Below, one piece after another: positions 52,686 to 62,291 of a DNA stretch of 64,000 bases. The notes under the pieces were generated by a model. The model was not told where the DNA came from, did not search any database, and saw only the letters and a program-made list of their open reading frames with translations. Origin of the DNA: an uncultured Chloroflexota bacterium (GTDB taxonomy: Bacteria > Chloroflexota > Dehalococcoidia > Lucifugimonadales > UBA1127). Every line of letters begins with the position of its first letter. Positions within the stretch are counted from its first letter, which is position 1. The stretch spans positions 1 to 64,000 of the forward strand of contig CAJWQJ010000005.1 in NCBI GenBank assembly GCA_913045315.1, given 5' to 3'. The position numbers and the translations under genes were made by a program.

Positions 52686-53567
52686 ATGGAAATTGGATCA
52701 TATTCAATACATGAACCCATTACTCAGCTACATAAACCGCACCTTATATCCGTTCTTTATCCTTGGATTGATGCTGGATCGTCTGCAACACTTGCTCTTA
52801 ATAGGATGAGATCTCGTTTTACTTCAAGCCCAATTGCAGAATTAGAAAATCCTAGTCGCTTTTTCGACATGACCAGATACAGACCCAGCACAGAATGGAA
52901 AGGCAAAGAACGCAAAATAGTTCTTTCCAATACCAAGTTTTGGTATGGAAAATTAGAGGGTCAACCCGACATGCTTTTCTGCCAGTTACTTGAACCTCAT
53001 ATGATGTCCGAAGAATATGCCACTTCTTTTATAGAAGTCTTAAAATATTTTGATGTACAACGACATATTCGAATCGGTGCGATGTTAGACACTGTTCCCC
53101 ATACAAGACCTTTAAGACTTACTGGGAATATCGACCCTAAATACAATGAATTGCTCGGCAATATTCTTTCTCCTCAAAGAAGTGTCTATGAGGGACCAAC
53201 AAGTATTACTATGGCATTACTTACCGAAGAACAAAAAAAACTAGGTGTTGAAACAATGAGCTTCATGCTACATCTTCCACAATATCTTGACCTAGAAAAA
53301 GACTTTAGCGGGGCATCAAAACTCATAGAAGCTTTAAGTGTTCTTTACGGAATGCCAACTGAATGTCCTGAAACATCAAGAGGCAGACATCAATATGATC
53401 AAATAACAAAACAACTTTCCTTAGAAACAAACACAGACTTAAAAAAAATTGTTCTGCGATTGGAAGAAATGTTTGATGAAAATCAGGAAAATAATTCAGA
53501 AACAGATGAATCACTTCCGCTTTCTCCTGAAATTGAGCAATTTATAAAAGATCTTGAAGCAGATTAA
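52686..53567 (+). CDS. PAC2 (proteasome assembly chaperone 2)-family protein
   Basis: A 293-residue PAC2-fold protein. The family pattern is seen in LISVLYPWIDAGSSATLALN, FFDMTRYRP, LLEPHMMSEEYATSFIEVL and GAMLDTVPHTRPLRLTGN. The role of bacterial PAC2 proteins is not well defined. No proteasome gene is in the window. The C-terminal 30 residues are acidic. It is in an operon with the SCO1664-like kinase gene, and converges on galU with a 19-base gap. Confidence 0.8.
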   Translation: MEIGSYSIHEPITQLHKPHLISVLYPWIDAGSSATLALNRMRSRFTSSPIAELENPSRFFDMTRYRPSTEWKGKERKIVLSNTKFWYGKLEGQPDMLFCQLLEPHMMSEEYATSFIEVLKYFDVQRHIRIGAMLDTVPHTRPLRLTGNIDPKYNELLGNILSPQRSVYEGPTSITMALLTEEQKKLGVETMSFMLHLPQYLDLEKDFSGASKLIEALSVLYGMPTECPETSRGRHQYDQITKQLSLETNTDLKKIVLRLEEMFDENQENNSETDESLPLSPEIEQFIKDLEAD

Positions 53568-53586
53568 TATAAGGATAATTTAAATT

Positions 53587-54462
53587 TTAAATTTCACTTT
53601 TGAGAGTTCCCTGAATCCATTCTCGAATTTCTTTTTTATACTTTTCATCTGACATGCCATAGTGTATAGATGCTTTAAGTAAACCAACAGGGTTGCCAGC
53701 ATCAAATCTTATTCCTGAAAATTCGCAAGCATGAATTTTTTGTATTTCTAACAAAGACAACAAACCATCAGTCAATTGGATTTCACCATTGACTCCAGGC
53801 TTAACCGTTTCAAGAACTTCAAAAATTTCAGGAGTCAAGATGTATCGACCCACTATTCCCAGGTTAGAAGGTGCAAATCCAATTTTTGGCTTTTCTATCA
53901 TGTCATATACTTCATATATACTTTTTTGAATTTGATAAGGTTTAATAACACCATAATCTGAAAGTTTCTCATTTGGAACATTTTCTACCGCCAACACACT
54001 AGTCTGAAAAAGATTGTATATACTAACTAATTCATTTAGTGCAGATTGTTTTCCAAGAATAACATCATCAGGTAATATCACTGCAAATGCTTCAGAATTT
54101 ATATGTTCCTTCGCTAACAAAACAGCATGCCCCAATCCTAATTGAACAGGCTGATATACATACTTGAATGATATTTCGCTGCGAAGCTTTTTAAAGTAGG
54201 ATGCATAAACTTCCATGTTTTTTTCATGCATTAGTTTTTCATATTCTAAAGAATTTTCAAAATACTGAATTATTGAATCTTTACCATGAGAAATAATGAA
54301 TATTATTTCTTTTATGTCAGAATTCACACATTCCTCTACTGCTTTATGAATTAATGGAACATCAAAAACAGGTAACAATTCTTTTGGAATTGCCTTAGAA
54401 GCAGGAAGAAACCGTGTACCCATACCTGCAGCAGGTATAACTGCTTTATTAATTTCACCCAT
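53587..54462 (-). CDS. galU: UTP-glucose-1-phosphate uridylyltransferase
   Basis: Makes UDP-glucose for surface polysaccharides and glycolipids. The N-terminus INKAVIPAAGMGTRFLPASK holds the nucleotide loop, with PKELLPVFDVPLI, QLGLGHAVLLAKEHI, VILPDDVIL and GINGEIQ-like GVNGEIQLTDGL. It has 291 residues, normal. ATG 54462 is chosen because GGAG lies 8 bases upstream; the open frame further upstream (to 54588) runs into the SRP RNA gene and is not coding. Confidence 0.95.
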   Translation of the reverse strand: MGEINKAVIPAAGMGTRFLPASKAIPKELLPVFDVPLIHKAVEECVNSDIKEIIFIISHGKDSIIQYFENSLEYEKLMHEKNMEVYASYFKKLRSEISFKYVYQPVQLGLGHAVLLAKEHINSEAFAVILPDDVILGKQSALNELVSIYNLFQTSVLAVENVPNEKLSDYGVIKPYQIQKSIYEVYDMIEKPKIGFAPSNLGIVGRYILTPEIFEVLETVKPGVNGEIQLTDGLLSLLEIQKIHACEFSGIRFDAGNPVGLLKASIHYGMSDEKYKKEIREWIQGTLKSEI

Positions 54463-54503
54463 ACGTTGGTCTCCAGTTACATCAAATAGTAACATACAAG
54501 ACA

Positions 54504-54533
54504 TTGACACCCTATAGCAACAAAAATTACTAT
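54504..54533 (+). promoter_or_regulatory. Promoter of the SRP RNA gene
   Basis: Perfect TTGACA (54504-54509) and TACTAT (54528-54533) are 18 bases apart. The predicted start, 7 bases past the -10, is 54540, exactly where the SRP RNA terminal helix begins. It lies between the divergent galU and SRP RNA genes. Confidence 0.65.
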
Positions 54534-54539
54534 AGTTTT

Positions 54540-54804
<265 letters not shown>

Positions 54805-54862
54805 GTAAAACTCCATTGATTTCATCTAGGTTATATCAAGATAGTTCAAATATGAAAGCGAA

Positions 54863-55693
54863 ATGGAAACAATTAATTATTATCATCCCAAAAAAAAGTT
54901 TGGTCAGCATTTCTTAAAAGAACATACTGTTATTGAAACTATAGTTAACAGTGCTAGAATAAATGCTACTCAAGAAGTTATTGAGATTGGTCCAGGATTA
55001 GGCATATTAACCGATGCATTATATAAAACTGCAAAACATGTAACTGCTATAGAAATAGATGCTGAACTGTCAAAAAAGCTGAGGAATAGATATAATTCAA
55101 TAAGCAATGTATCTATCATTTGCTCAGACATCCTTACATTTAAACTTGATGCTTTCACTAAAGAAATAGGTGAGTACATAGTAGTAGCAAATCTTCCTTA
55201 TTACATTGGCACTACAATAATACAGAAATTCCTTGAACTTACTCACAAACCAAAAAGATTAATTATTATGTTGCAAAAAGAAGTAGCAGAAAGCATAACT
55301 ACATCTAAAAAAAACAAGAACAATACCTTTTTGAGTAACTATGTTCAATATTTTGGAAACGCACAAATTATAGCAATAATTCCTCCAGAATCATTTCAAC
55401 CTGTCCCCAAAGTAGATTCAGCAATAGTAAAAATTGATATCTCTCAAGATCGTAACGTTCAAATTTTAGAAGATAGTGAAAATAATTTTTTTTCATTTAT
55501 TAGGATGGGATTTTCAGCCCCACGAAAGCAACTTAGAAATGTCTTTTCTAAGGCTACAAATATTCCAGCGTTTGAAATTGAAACGCTATTAAATAATGGT
55601 GGGTTCAATTCAAAAAATCGAGCAGGCAATTTAAGTTTAAAGGAATGGGTTGAATTGTATGAGTTTGCTAAGGTGCACAAATGGACACTCTAA
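54863..55693 (+). CDS. rsmA: 16S rRNA dimethyladenosine transferase RsmA (KsgA)
   Basis: Dimethylates A1518 and A1519 in the 3' end of 16S rRNA during 30S maturation. The SAM fold reads KKKFGQHFLKEHTV, IEIGPGLGILTDALYK and ANLPYYIGTTII (the NLPY catalytic motif), with GFSAPRKQLRN near the end. It has 276 residues, normal. It starts 59 bases after the SRP RNA. Its last 13 bases overlap the start of ispE. Confidence 0.95.
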   Translation: METINYYHPKKKFGQHFLKEHTVIETIVNSARINATQEVIEIGPGLGILTDALYKTAKHVTAIEIDAELSKKLRNRYNSISNVSIICSDILTFKLDAFTKEIGEYIVVANLPYYIGTTIIQKFLELTHKPKRLIIMLQKEVAESITTSKKNKNNTFLSNYVQYFGNAQIIAIIPPESFQPVPKVDSAIVKIDISQDRNVQILEDSENNFFSFIRMGFSAPRKQLRNVFSKATNIPAFEIETLLNNGGFNSKNRAGNLSLKEWVELYEFAKVHKWTL

Positions 55694-56550
55694 CTTTTAA
55701 ATCATATGGAAAAATAAATCTAGCTTTAGAAGTTACAAATAAACGTTCCGACGGGTACCATAACTTATTCTCAGTAATGCAAACAATTGAATTACATGAC
55801 AAAATTACATTCATTGAATCATCCGAAATATTAGTAGAATCTGATAATGAATCAATTAACAAATCAGGAAACATTATCACAAAAACAATAAACTTACTTA
55901 AAGATTACTCTAAGACTAAAAAAGGTATCAGTGTTTATCTAGAAAAAAAAATCCCTGTTTCTTCTGGTCTAGGTGGAGGTAGTAGTAACTCTGCAGTAGT
56001 ATTAAATGTATTAAATAAACTTTGGGATTTAAAAATTAATCCTTCTGCTCTTCAGGAACTTTCAGCGTCCATAGGTTCGGATGTTCCATTTTTCATGAAA
56101 GGAGGCACCGCTTTAATTCAAGATCGAGGAAACAATGTATTACAGTTACACAAGATAAGAAAATTATGGATTTTATTGGTCCCAGAAAAAAATCTCATGA
56201 GTAACAAAACACAAAATGTTTATAATAATTTAAAGGCTTCTAATTTTTCTGATGGTTCAAATACTTTGAAATTGAAAAACACAATTGAAGCAAATCAAAA
56301 AATATCTAATTCATCAATGCTGAATTCACTTAAAGAAGCAGCCATGGATCTTTTCCCAAATCTTGTAAAAACAGAGGCAACAATGATTCAATCTGGAGCG
56401 AAGTCGGTTCACCTTTCAGGAAGTGGGCCCACTCTTTTTGCAACATTTCAAACAAAAAAGTCTGCTGAGAAAGTACAACACTTTCTTGCAATGAATAATA
56501 TCAATTCACTATTAACATCTACAGTGAATGACAATAGGTGGAATAAATAA
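55681..56550 (+). CDS. ispE: 4-diphosphocytidyl-2-C-methyl-D-erythritol kinase
   Basis: GHMP kinase of the MEP isoprenoid pathway. The GHMP ATP loop is PVSSGLGGGSSNSAVVLN near residues 91-108, with SYGKINLALEV at the N-terminus and the C-terminal HLSGSGPTLFATF. It has 289 residues, normal. The start lies inside the end of rsmA (a frequent gene pair) and the stop overlaps the next gene (TAATG). Other MEP genes are not in this window. Confidence 0.95.
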   Translation: MDTLTFKSYGKINLALEVTNKRSDGYHNLFSVMQTIELHDKITFIESSEILVESDNESINKSGNIITKTINLLKDYSKTKKGISVYLEKKIPVSSGLGGGSSNSAVVLNVLNKLWDLKINPSALQELSASIGSDVPFFMKGGTALIQDRGNNVLQLHKIRKLWILLVPEKNLMSNKTQNVYNNLKASNFSDGSNTLKLKNTIEANQKISNSSMLNSLKEAAMDLFPNLVKTEATMIQSGAKSVHLSGSGPTLFATFQTKKSAEKVQHFLAMNNINSLLTSTVNDNRWNK

Positions 56551-56939
56551 TGCATGGAATAATATCAGGAGTGACGTGTGGAGCACTATTCGGATTAATT
56601 ATTATTATCAACATTTACAAACAATCAGATGTTTCACAGGGTAAATTCTTTGGTCAAATAAATAGTAATATTTCAAGCAATAAAATTCTATTAGGTCCAG
56701 TATTATTTCTTCACTCCTCATGCACTCTTTTTGGACTAATCATTGGGACTCTTTATCATGCATATATCCAGAAATTTGAATATGGAATGTTTGTTATACT
56801 GATATTTGCCATTTTACTTTCGATATTTATTGGTTTATTAATCAACAAATACTCTCAAAGTGTTTATTCTCAACTAAGATTATCCTTAGGATCTTTTATA
56901 GTTATATTTGGACTACTATTTCCAATAATAACAAAATAA
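56550..56939 (+). CDS. Small four-helix membrane protein
   Basis: A 129-residue protein I do not recognise. It has four hydrophobic stretches, about residues 3-23, 49-72, 78-97 and 105-127, and very few charged residues, so it is an integral membrane protein. A His-Ser-Ser-Cys in the second helix is notable. It begins on the last base of the ispE stop (TAATG), so it is coupled to rsmA-ispE. Function unknown; it could be an isoprenoid- or membrane-linked accessory. Confidence 0.65.
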   Translation: MHGIISGVTCGALFGLIIIINIYKQSDVSQGKFFGQINSNISSNKILLGPVLFLHSSCTLFGLIIGTLYHAYIQKFEYGMFVILIFAILLSIFIGLLINKYSQSVYSQLRLSLGSFIVIFGLLFPIITK

Positions 56940-56952
56940 TAAAATTGCGAGA

Positions 56953-56982
56953 TTGCGATCAAATGATCATTCAAATTATAAT
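56953..56982 (+). promoter_or_regulatory. Predicted aspS promoter
   Basis: TTGCGA (56953-56958) and a perfect TATAAT (56977-56982) are 18 bases apart. The transcript would begin near 56990, with a 53-base leader before the TTG start of aspS. A palindromic GATCA/TGATC pair (56958-56969 region) overlaps the spacer. No T-box elements were seen in the leader. Confidence 0.5.
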
Positions 56983-57042
56983 TGCCTAAACGCACAAGTA
57001 TTAAAGATAAAATATCTGAGAATATAGAATGAGAGTATAACG

Positions 57043-58842
57043 TTGTTTAAAAACATTAAATGTAATTCACTGTCTGCCTCAAATGTTGACAGCAGTGTAC
57101 TATTAGCTGGCTGGGTACATAGAAGACGTGACCATGGTCAATTAATTTTTATCGATCTAAGAGATGATAGTGGACTTGTTCAAATTGTAGTTGACCCTGA
57201 CAAATCTCCAGAAAGTTATAAGCTAGCATCTGATATTAGGAACGAATGGGTAATTCAAATATCCGGTATAGTAAAAATCAGACCAGAAGGAACAAGAAAT
57301 ACACAATTACAAACCGGCGATATTGAAATAGAAACCACTGAGCTCAAAATTCTTAATGAAGCAACAACACCACCTTTCCCAGTAAATGACAATTCTGAAA
57401 TTGATGATTATTTAAAATTAAGATTTCGACCAATATATTTACGCAGACAAAAAATGGCAAGCAATCTAAAATTAAGGCATAAAATTGTTAAATTTATACG
57501 GGATTTTTTATCAGCAAAAGAATTTTTAGAAATAGAAACACCCTTACTTATTAAAAGTACCCCAGAAGGTGCTAGGGATTATTTAGTTCCGAGCAGGGTT
57601 TACCCAGGATCTTTTTTTGCCTTGCCTCAATCACCACAGCAATTAAAGCAAATACTTATGGTTGCAGGAATAGAAAAATACTTTCAGATAGCACGTTGTT
57701 TTAGGGATGAGGACTTAAGAGCAGATCGACAACCTGAATTCACTCAACTTGATTTAGAAATGAGCTTTGTAGAGCAAGAAGACATATTAAATCTTACAGA
57801 AGAACTTATAACTGAATTAGTAAATTCGATAGATCCATCAAAAAAATTGATTACCCCATTCCCAAGATTTACGTATGAAGATGCAATGGAAAAATATGGA
57901 ACAGATAAGCCAGATTTGAGATATGGAATTGAATTAATAAATGTAACGGAAATTCTTGAGAATGTTGAATTCGACATAATAACCAAAACAATTAAAGATA
58001 ATGGTGTAATTAAAGGTATAGTTGCACCTAAATGTGGCACCTATACAAGAAGACAACTTGATAACTTGCAAGATATTGCCAGAACTCAGGGAGCAGTTGC
58101 TGGTGTTATGACAATAGTATTAGGTTCAGATGAGTGTGAATTAGAAAAATTAAAACCAGAAGATATAAAATCACCATTATCAAAACATCTCTCTTTTGAA
58201 ATAATAAAAAAACTTGCTAAAGAAATGAATGCTAAAGGCGGCGACCTTATATTATTAATAGCTGATAACAATGAAAAAACAAATAATGCACTTGGAATAT
58301 TACGTCAACATATAGCATCCGCAAATAACCTAGCAGACGGAAATTTATTAGCAATGGCATTTATTACAGATTTCCCATTGCTTGACTGGGATGAAACAAA
58401 CAAAAGATGGACATCTTCTCATCACCCTTTTACCGCTCCAAAATATCAAGACCTTGAATTATTAGATTCCAATCCTGGGAAAGTAATGTCAGAAGCATAT
58501 GATCTTGTATGTAATAACTATGAACTTGGGAGCGGTAGTATTAGAATTCATCAACGAAAACTACAAGAAAAAATTCTGAGTATATTGGGATACAACCAAG
58601 ACGAGATTGTTGACCGTTTCGGTCATTTGCTCGAAAGCTTGGAATCTGGTGCTCCACCCCATGGTGGTATTGCTCCCGGTATCGATAGAATTGTGATGGT
58701 ATTAGCTGGAGAAGATAATTTACGAGAAGTTATAGCCTTTCCCAAAACTCAAAATTCTTCCGATCCTTTATTTGGATCTCCATCTGAAATTGATCCTGTT
58801 CAATTAGAGGAATTAGGCTTAACAATAAAAAATCAAAAATGA
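57043..58842 (+). CDS. aspS: Aspartyl-tRNA synthetase, bacterial type
   Basis: Class II synthetase that charges tRNA-Asp (and possibly tRNA-Asn). The N-terminal anticodon-binding OB fold (VLLAGWVHRRRDHGQLIFIDLRD), motif 2 (YFQIARCFRDEDLRADRQPEFTQLD in two blocks), the bacterial GAD insertion and motif 3 (GAPPHGGIAPGIDRIVMVLAG) are all present. It has 599 residues, normal. The start is TTG 57043. Whether it also makes Asp-tRNA-Asn cannot be told; gatCAB is not in the window. Confidence 0.96.
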   Translation: MFKNIKCNSLSASNVDSSVLLAGWVHRRRDHGQLIFIDLRDDSGLVQIVVDPDKSPESYKLASDIRNEWVIQISGIVKIRPEGTRNTQLQTGDIEIETTELKILNEATTPPFPVNDNSEIDDYLKLRFRPIYLRRQKMASNLKLRHKIVKFIRDFLSAKEFLEIETPLLIKSTPEGARDYLVPSRVYPGSFFALPQSPQQLKQILMVAGIEKYFQIARCFRDEDLRADRQPEFTQLDLEMSFVEQEDILNLTEELITELVNSIDPSKKLITPFPRFTYEDAMEKYGTDKPDLRYGIELINVTEILENVEFDIITKTIKDNGVIKGIVAPKCGTYTRRQLDNLQDIARTQGAVAGVMTIVLGSDECELEKLKPEDIKSPLSKHLSFEIIKKLAKEMNAKGGDLILLIADNNEKTNNALGILRQHIASANNLADGNLLAMAFITDFPLLDWDETNKRWTSSHHPFTAPKYQDLELLDSNPGKVMSEAYDLVCNNYELGSGSIRIHQRKLQEKILSILGYNQDEIVDRFGHLLESLESGAPPHGGIAPGIDRIVMVLAGEDNLREVIAFPKTQNSSDPLFGSPSEIDPVQLEELGLTIKNQK

Positions 58843-58886
58843 TTATATAAAACTAAATTAAGTTGGTCGCAACCAGATACAAGCTC

Positions 58887-58895
58887 TGTTATACT
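58887..58895 (+). promoter_or_regulatory. Extended -10 promoter of tig
   Basis: TGTTATACT at 58887-58895 is an extended -10 (TGT plus TATACT). The expected start near 58902 leaves a short leader with GGGAGG (58904-58909) before the TTG at 58920. This also excludes a TTG at 58863 as the start of trigger factor. Confidence 0.5.
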
Positions 58896-58919
58896 TTAAC
58901 CACGGGAGGTCATCCTACA

Positions 58920-60254
58920 TTGAAAGTAACAAAAGAGGAAAATGAACAATGCGAGATCAATCTTACTATAGAACTTGACGACGATGATCTTGCAATATAT
59001 ATAAAAAGAGCATACCAAAAAGTTGTTCAGAACATAAAAATACCAGGATTTCGAAAAGGAAAAGCTCCCCAGAATGTTGTTGAACGTGAAGTTGGAAGAA
59101 GTACTTTAATTAGGGAATCTTTGGACTTTTTAATTCCTGAAGTAACAACTAAGGCAATAGAAGATAATAATATTACTCCCTATGCCAGACCTGAAGTATC
59201 TATAGATGAAGTGGAACCTTTCATAATTTCTGCTATTGTACCTTTAAAACCCACAGTTACCTTAGGTGATTATCATTCAATTCGATTGGAAGAAGAACGT
59301 AAAGAAATAACAAATACCGATATCGACGAAGTTATCCAAGGATATCAAACAGATAGTGCCCCATGGGAACCTGTTTCTCGTTCTATTCAAGAAGGTGACT
59401 TAGTAGTGATGGATCTTAAAGGGATAGTTGAAACGACTTCAGAAGATAATCCAGACTCTTCAATACCTTTTATTGATCAAAACGACTATGAAGTTATTGT
59501 AGACAAAGCTAATCTGGTCATTCCAGAATTTGCTGATTCGATAATTGGAATGAATCAAGGTGAAGACAAAGAATTCACTTTAACCTTTTCAGATGAAGTG
59601 CCAGAACCAGAATTTGCTGGAAAACCAGCAAATTTTTCAGTTTCTGTAAAAGAGATCAAGGAACGAATTCTTCCTGAAGTAAATGATGAATTTGCAAAAG
59701 GAATTGGTGAAGGATATGAATCCTTAGCAGATCTAAGAGAAGATATAAAAAAACAAAGAACCGAAGCCTTGGAGCAAGAATCAATAAGAAACTACAATGA
59801 ACAAATGATTGATGAGATACTAAAAACCACTACGATTATTACTCCTCCGCTACTTGTCGAAAGAGAAATAAATGCTTCAATTGAAAACATGACTAGTTCT
59901 GTTTCTCGTCAGCTAGGAAGAGAAATCTCCCTTGAAGAGTACCTATCTGTAATGAATAAATCCGAAGACGATTTGAAGGAAGAAATCCGTCCTCAATCAA
60001 TCGAGAGATTGGAAAAATCATTACTTCTTGATCAATTGATCGAAGAAGAGAAAATTGAAATAACAGATAATGAAATCGATGAGGAAATTAATAGACTAGC
60101 TGGAGATTCTCCTCAAGCAGAACAAATCAAGGAACTTTTTTCATCTGAAGAAACTAAAGTTTCATTGACAAATTCGTTACAAATTCAAAAATTAATGGAA
60201 CTTTTAACAAGTATCGGTAAGGGAAACATTAAAGAAGAAAATGAAAGTAATTAA
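58920..60254 (+). CDS. tig: Trigger factor (ribosome-bound chaperone)
   Basis: Binds nascent chains at the ribosome exit and aids folding. The ribosome-binding loop is PGFRKGKAPQNVVEREVG in the N-terminal domain, followed by an FKBP-like PPIase domain (EGDLVVMDLKG, GEDKEFTLTF) and a helical C-terminal domain that is rich in acidic residues. It has 444 residues, normal. The TTG at 58920 is chosen because GGGAGG lies 10 bases upstream and the predicted promoter starts after 58863. clpP and clpX follow, the usual tig-clpP-clpX order. Confidence 0.95.
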   Translation: MKVTKEENEQCEINLTIELDDDDLAIYIKRAYQKVVQNIKIPGFRKGKAPQNVVEREVGRSTLIRESLDFLIPEVTTKAIEDNNITPYARPEVSIDEVEPFIISAIVPLKPTVTLGDYHSIRLEEERKEITNTDIDEVIQGYQTDSAPWEPVSRSIQEGDLVVMDLKGIVETTSEDNPDSSIPFIDQNDYEVIVDKANLVIPEFADSIIGMNQGEDKEFTLTFSDEVPEPEFAGKPANFSVSVKEIKERILPEVNDEFAKGIGEGYESLADLREDIKKQRTEALEQESIRNYNEQMIDEILKTTTIITPPLLVEREINASIENMTSSVSRQLGREISLEEYLSVMNKSEDDLKEEIRPQSIERLEKSLLLDQLIEEEKIEITDNEIDEEINRLAGDSPQAEQIKELFSSEETKVSLTNSLQIQKLMELLTSIGKGNIKEENESN

Positions 60255-60292
60255 GACAATAATTAAACTAACAAACTAATAGGAGAATCTTT

Positions 60293-60976
60293 ATGATTGA
60301 TACAAACAACATTGACCCATCGAATAGCGGTATTATTGTTCCCAACTATTCTAGCTCAAAGATCCAACAACCTGAAAATGTTATCCCTATGGTTATAGAA
60401 ACTGGATCAAGAGGAGAACGTGCTTTTGATATCTATTCATTATTATTACGGGAACGGATTATCTTTTTAGGAACACCAGTTACTGACCAGTTAGCAAATC
60501 TGATTATTGCCCAACTTCTTTATCTTGACAGAGAAGATCCCGAAAAGGATATAAATCTATATATAAATTCTCCTGGGGGTGTTATAACTTCGGGTTTAGC
60601 AATATACGATACCATGAACCTCATAACTGCTGATGTATCTACAATTTGCGTGGGAATGGCTGCTAGCATGGCTACTGTATTACTTTGCTCAGGAACTAAA
60701 GGAAAGAGATTTGCCTTACCTAACTCAACTATTCACATGCATCAACCACTTGGTGGAGCACAAGGACAAGCTGCTGACATTGAAATTGCTGCAAGGGAAA
60801 TTCTAAGAATGCAAGATAAAATTCGTGAAATCATTTCAGAAAAGACTGAGCAGTCTTATGAACAAGTAGCTCGGGATCTAGATAGAGACTATTATCTCAC
60901 ACCTCCTCAGGCTGTAGAATATGGTTTAGTTGATGAGGTGCTTTCTAAACCCTCAGCCCAAACAAAAGACAGCTAA
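60293..60976 (+). CDS. clpP: ATP-dependent Clp protease proteolytic subunit
   Basis: Serine protease chamber of the Clp system. The catalytic Ser is S125 in [11 protein letters not shown], the His is H150 in IHMHQPLGG, and an Asp lies near 199 in DLDRDYYLT. It has 227 residues, with about 30 more at the N-terminus than the mature core, perhaps a propeptide. AGGAGA precedes the ATG. It lies between tig and clpX, its common place. Confidence 0.97.
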   Translation: MIDTNNIDPSNSGIIVPNYSSSKIQQPENVIPMVIETGSRGERAFDIYSLLLRERIIFLGTPVTDQLANLIIAQLLYLDREDPEKDINLYINSPGGVITSGLAIYDTMNLITADVSTICVGMAASMATVLLCSGTKGKRFALPNSTIHMHQPLGGAQGQAADIEIAAREILRMQDKIREIISEKTEQSYEQVARDLDRDYYLTPPQAVEYGLVDEVLSKPSAQTKDS

Positions 60977-60987
60977 GGACAATTATC

Positions 60988-62286
60988 ATGAGTATCGATG
61001 ATCAAGAATATAGTTGCTCATTTTGTGGCAAACTTCAAAGCCAAACATATCACTTACTAGCTGGACTAAACAAAGTTTTTATTTGTGACACTTGCGTAAC
61101 ATTATGTCAACAAATGATATCTGACGGCAATGACATTCAACAAGACGATGAACCTTCAGAACCAGAAGATATATACTTGATACCCCCCAAAAAACTGCAT
61201 GAAAAATTAGATGAGTACGTTATTGGACAAAACGACGCAAAAAAAACACTTAGTGTAGCTGTATACAATCATTACAAAAGAATACTTTCAATAGGGAATT
61301 CAGATTTAAAAGATGTTGATCTTCAAAAAAGTAACGTATTATTACTTGGGCCTACTGGTTCAGGGAAGACGCTTCTTGCTCAAACATTAGCTAAAATATT
61401 AAATGTACCATTCGCAATTACTGATGCAACTTCTCTGACTGAAGCTGGCTATGTTGGGGAAGATGTTGAACACATTTTATTAAGATTGGTTCAAGCAGCT
61501 GATTGGAATATACCTAAAGCAGAAAGAGGAATTATATACATTGATGAGATAGATAAAATAACTCGTAAGTCGTTTAACCCCTCTATAACCCGTGATGTTT
61601 CTGGAGAAGGTGTCCAACAAGCTTTACTTAAAATAATCGAAGGAACAATAGCAAACATCCCTCCATCTGGAGGAAGAAAACACCCACATCAAGAATTTCT
61701 TCAGTTCGACACTCAAAATGTTCTATTCATATGCGGAGGAACTTTTGACGGTCTAAATGAAGTTATAGAAAAACGTTTAACTAAGGATTCGAACTCCATT
61801 GGATTTAAATCAGGCAAGCCAATTACGAATGAATTGAACCAAGCAAATTTATTAAAGAGTTCCTCTCCGGAAGATCTTCTTGCATATGGATTTATTCCAG
61901 AATTTATTGGAAGAATTCCAGTGGTAGTTGGATTTGATCAGCTTGATCAAAAAGACCTAATTTCTATACTCTCAGAACCAAAAAATTCTGTTGTCAAACA
62001 ATATAAGAGGTTGTTTGAATTTGATAATATAGAAATTTTCTTCTCCGATGAAGCGTTAATAAGTGTTGCTGATGAAGCTCTTAAACAAAAAACTGGGGCG
62101 AGAGGACTGCGAGCAATAATAGAAGGTTCCCTAATCAATATAATGTATGAGTTGCCATCTCATCCTGAAATTCGAAAGTGCTTCATTGATGCAAACGTAA
62201 TCTCTGGTAGCTCAAAACCCAGATTGATTGATAAAGATGAAAACGAAGTTGATTTATCCGTGGAAAAAACACAAAAAACTGCATAG
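60988..62286 (+). CDS. clpX: Clp protease ATPase subunit ClpX
   Basis: AAA+ unfoldase that feeds proteins to ClpP. It has the N-terminal zinc domain (CSFCG and CDTC), Walker A GPTGSGKT, the pore loop AGYVGED, Walker [11 protein letters not shown], the RKH loop [10 protein letters not shown], the ClpP-docking IGF loop (SIGFKSG) and the sensor GARGLRAI. It has 432 residues, normal. AAGGA upstream of the ATG is 6-10 bases away. It is the last gene of tig-clpP-clpX, 5 bases from the convergent nadE stop. Confidence 0.97.
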   Translation: MSIDDQEYSCSFCGKLQSQTYHLLAGLNKVFICDTCVTLCQQMISDGNDIQQDDEPSEPEDIYLIPPKKLHEKLDEYVIGQNDAKKTLSVAVYNHYKRILSIGNSDLKDVDLQKSNVLLLGPTGSGKTLLAQTLAKILNVPFAITDATSLTEAGYVGEDVEHILLRLVQAADWNIPKAERGIIYIDEIDKITRKSFNPSITRDVSGEGVQQALLKIIEGTIANIPPSGGRKHPHQEFLQFDTQNVLFICGGTFDGLNEVIEKRLTKDSNSIGFKSGKPITNELNQANLLKSSSPEDLLAYGFIPEFIGRIPVVVGFDQLDQKDLISILSEPKNSVVKQYKRLFEFDNIEIFFSDEALISVADEALKQKTGARGLRAIIEGSLINIMYELPSHPEIRKCFIDANVISGSSKPRLIDKDENEVDLSVEKTQKTA

Positions 62287-62291
62287 CACAT

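Noticed and set aside
56983..57042. T-box leader before aspS
   Set aside because: The leader is about 53 bases, and no T-box sequence or terminator/antiterminator pair is present.
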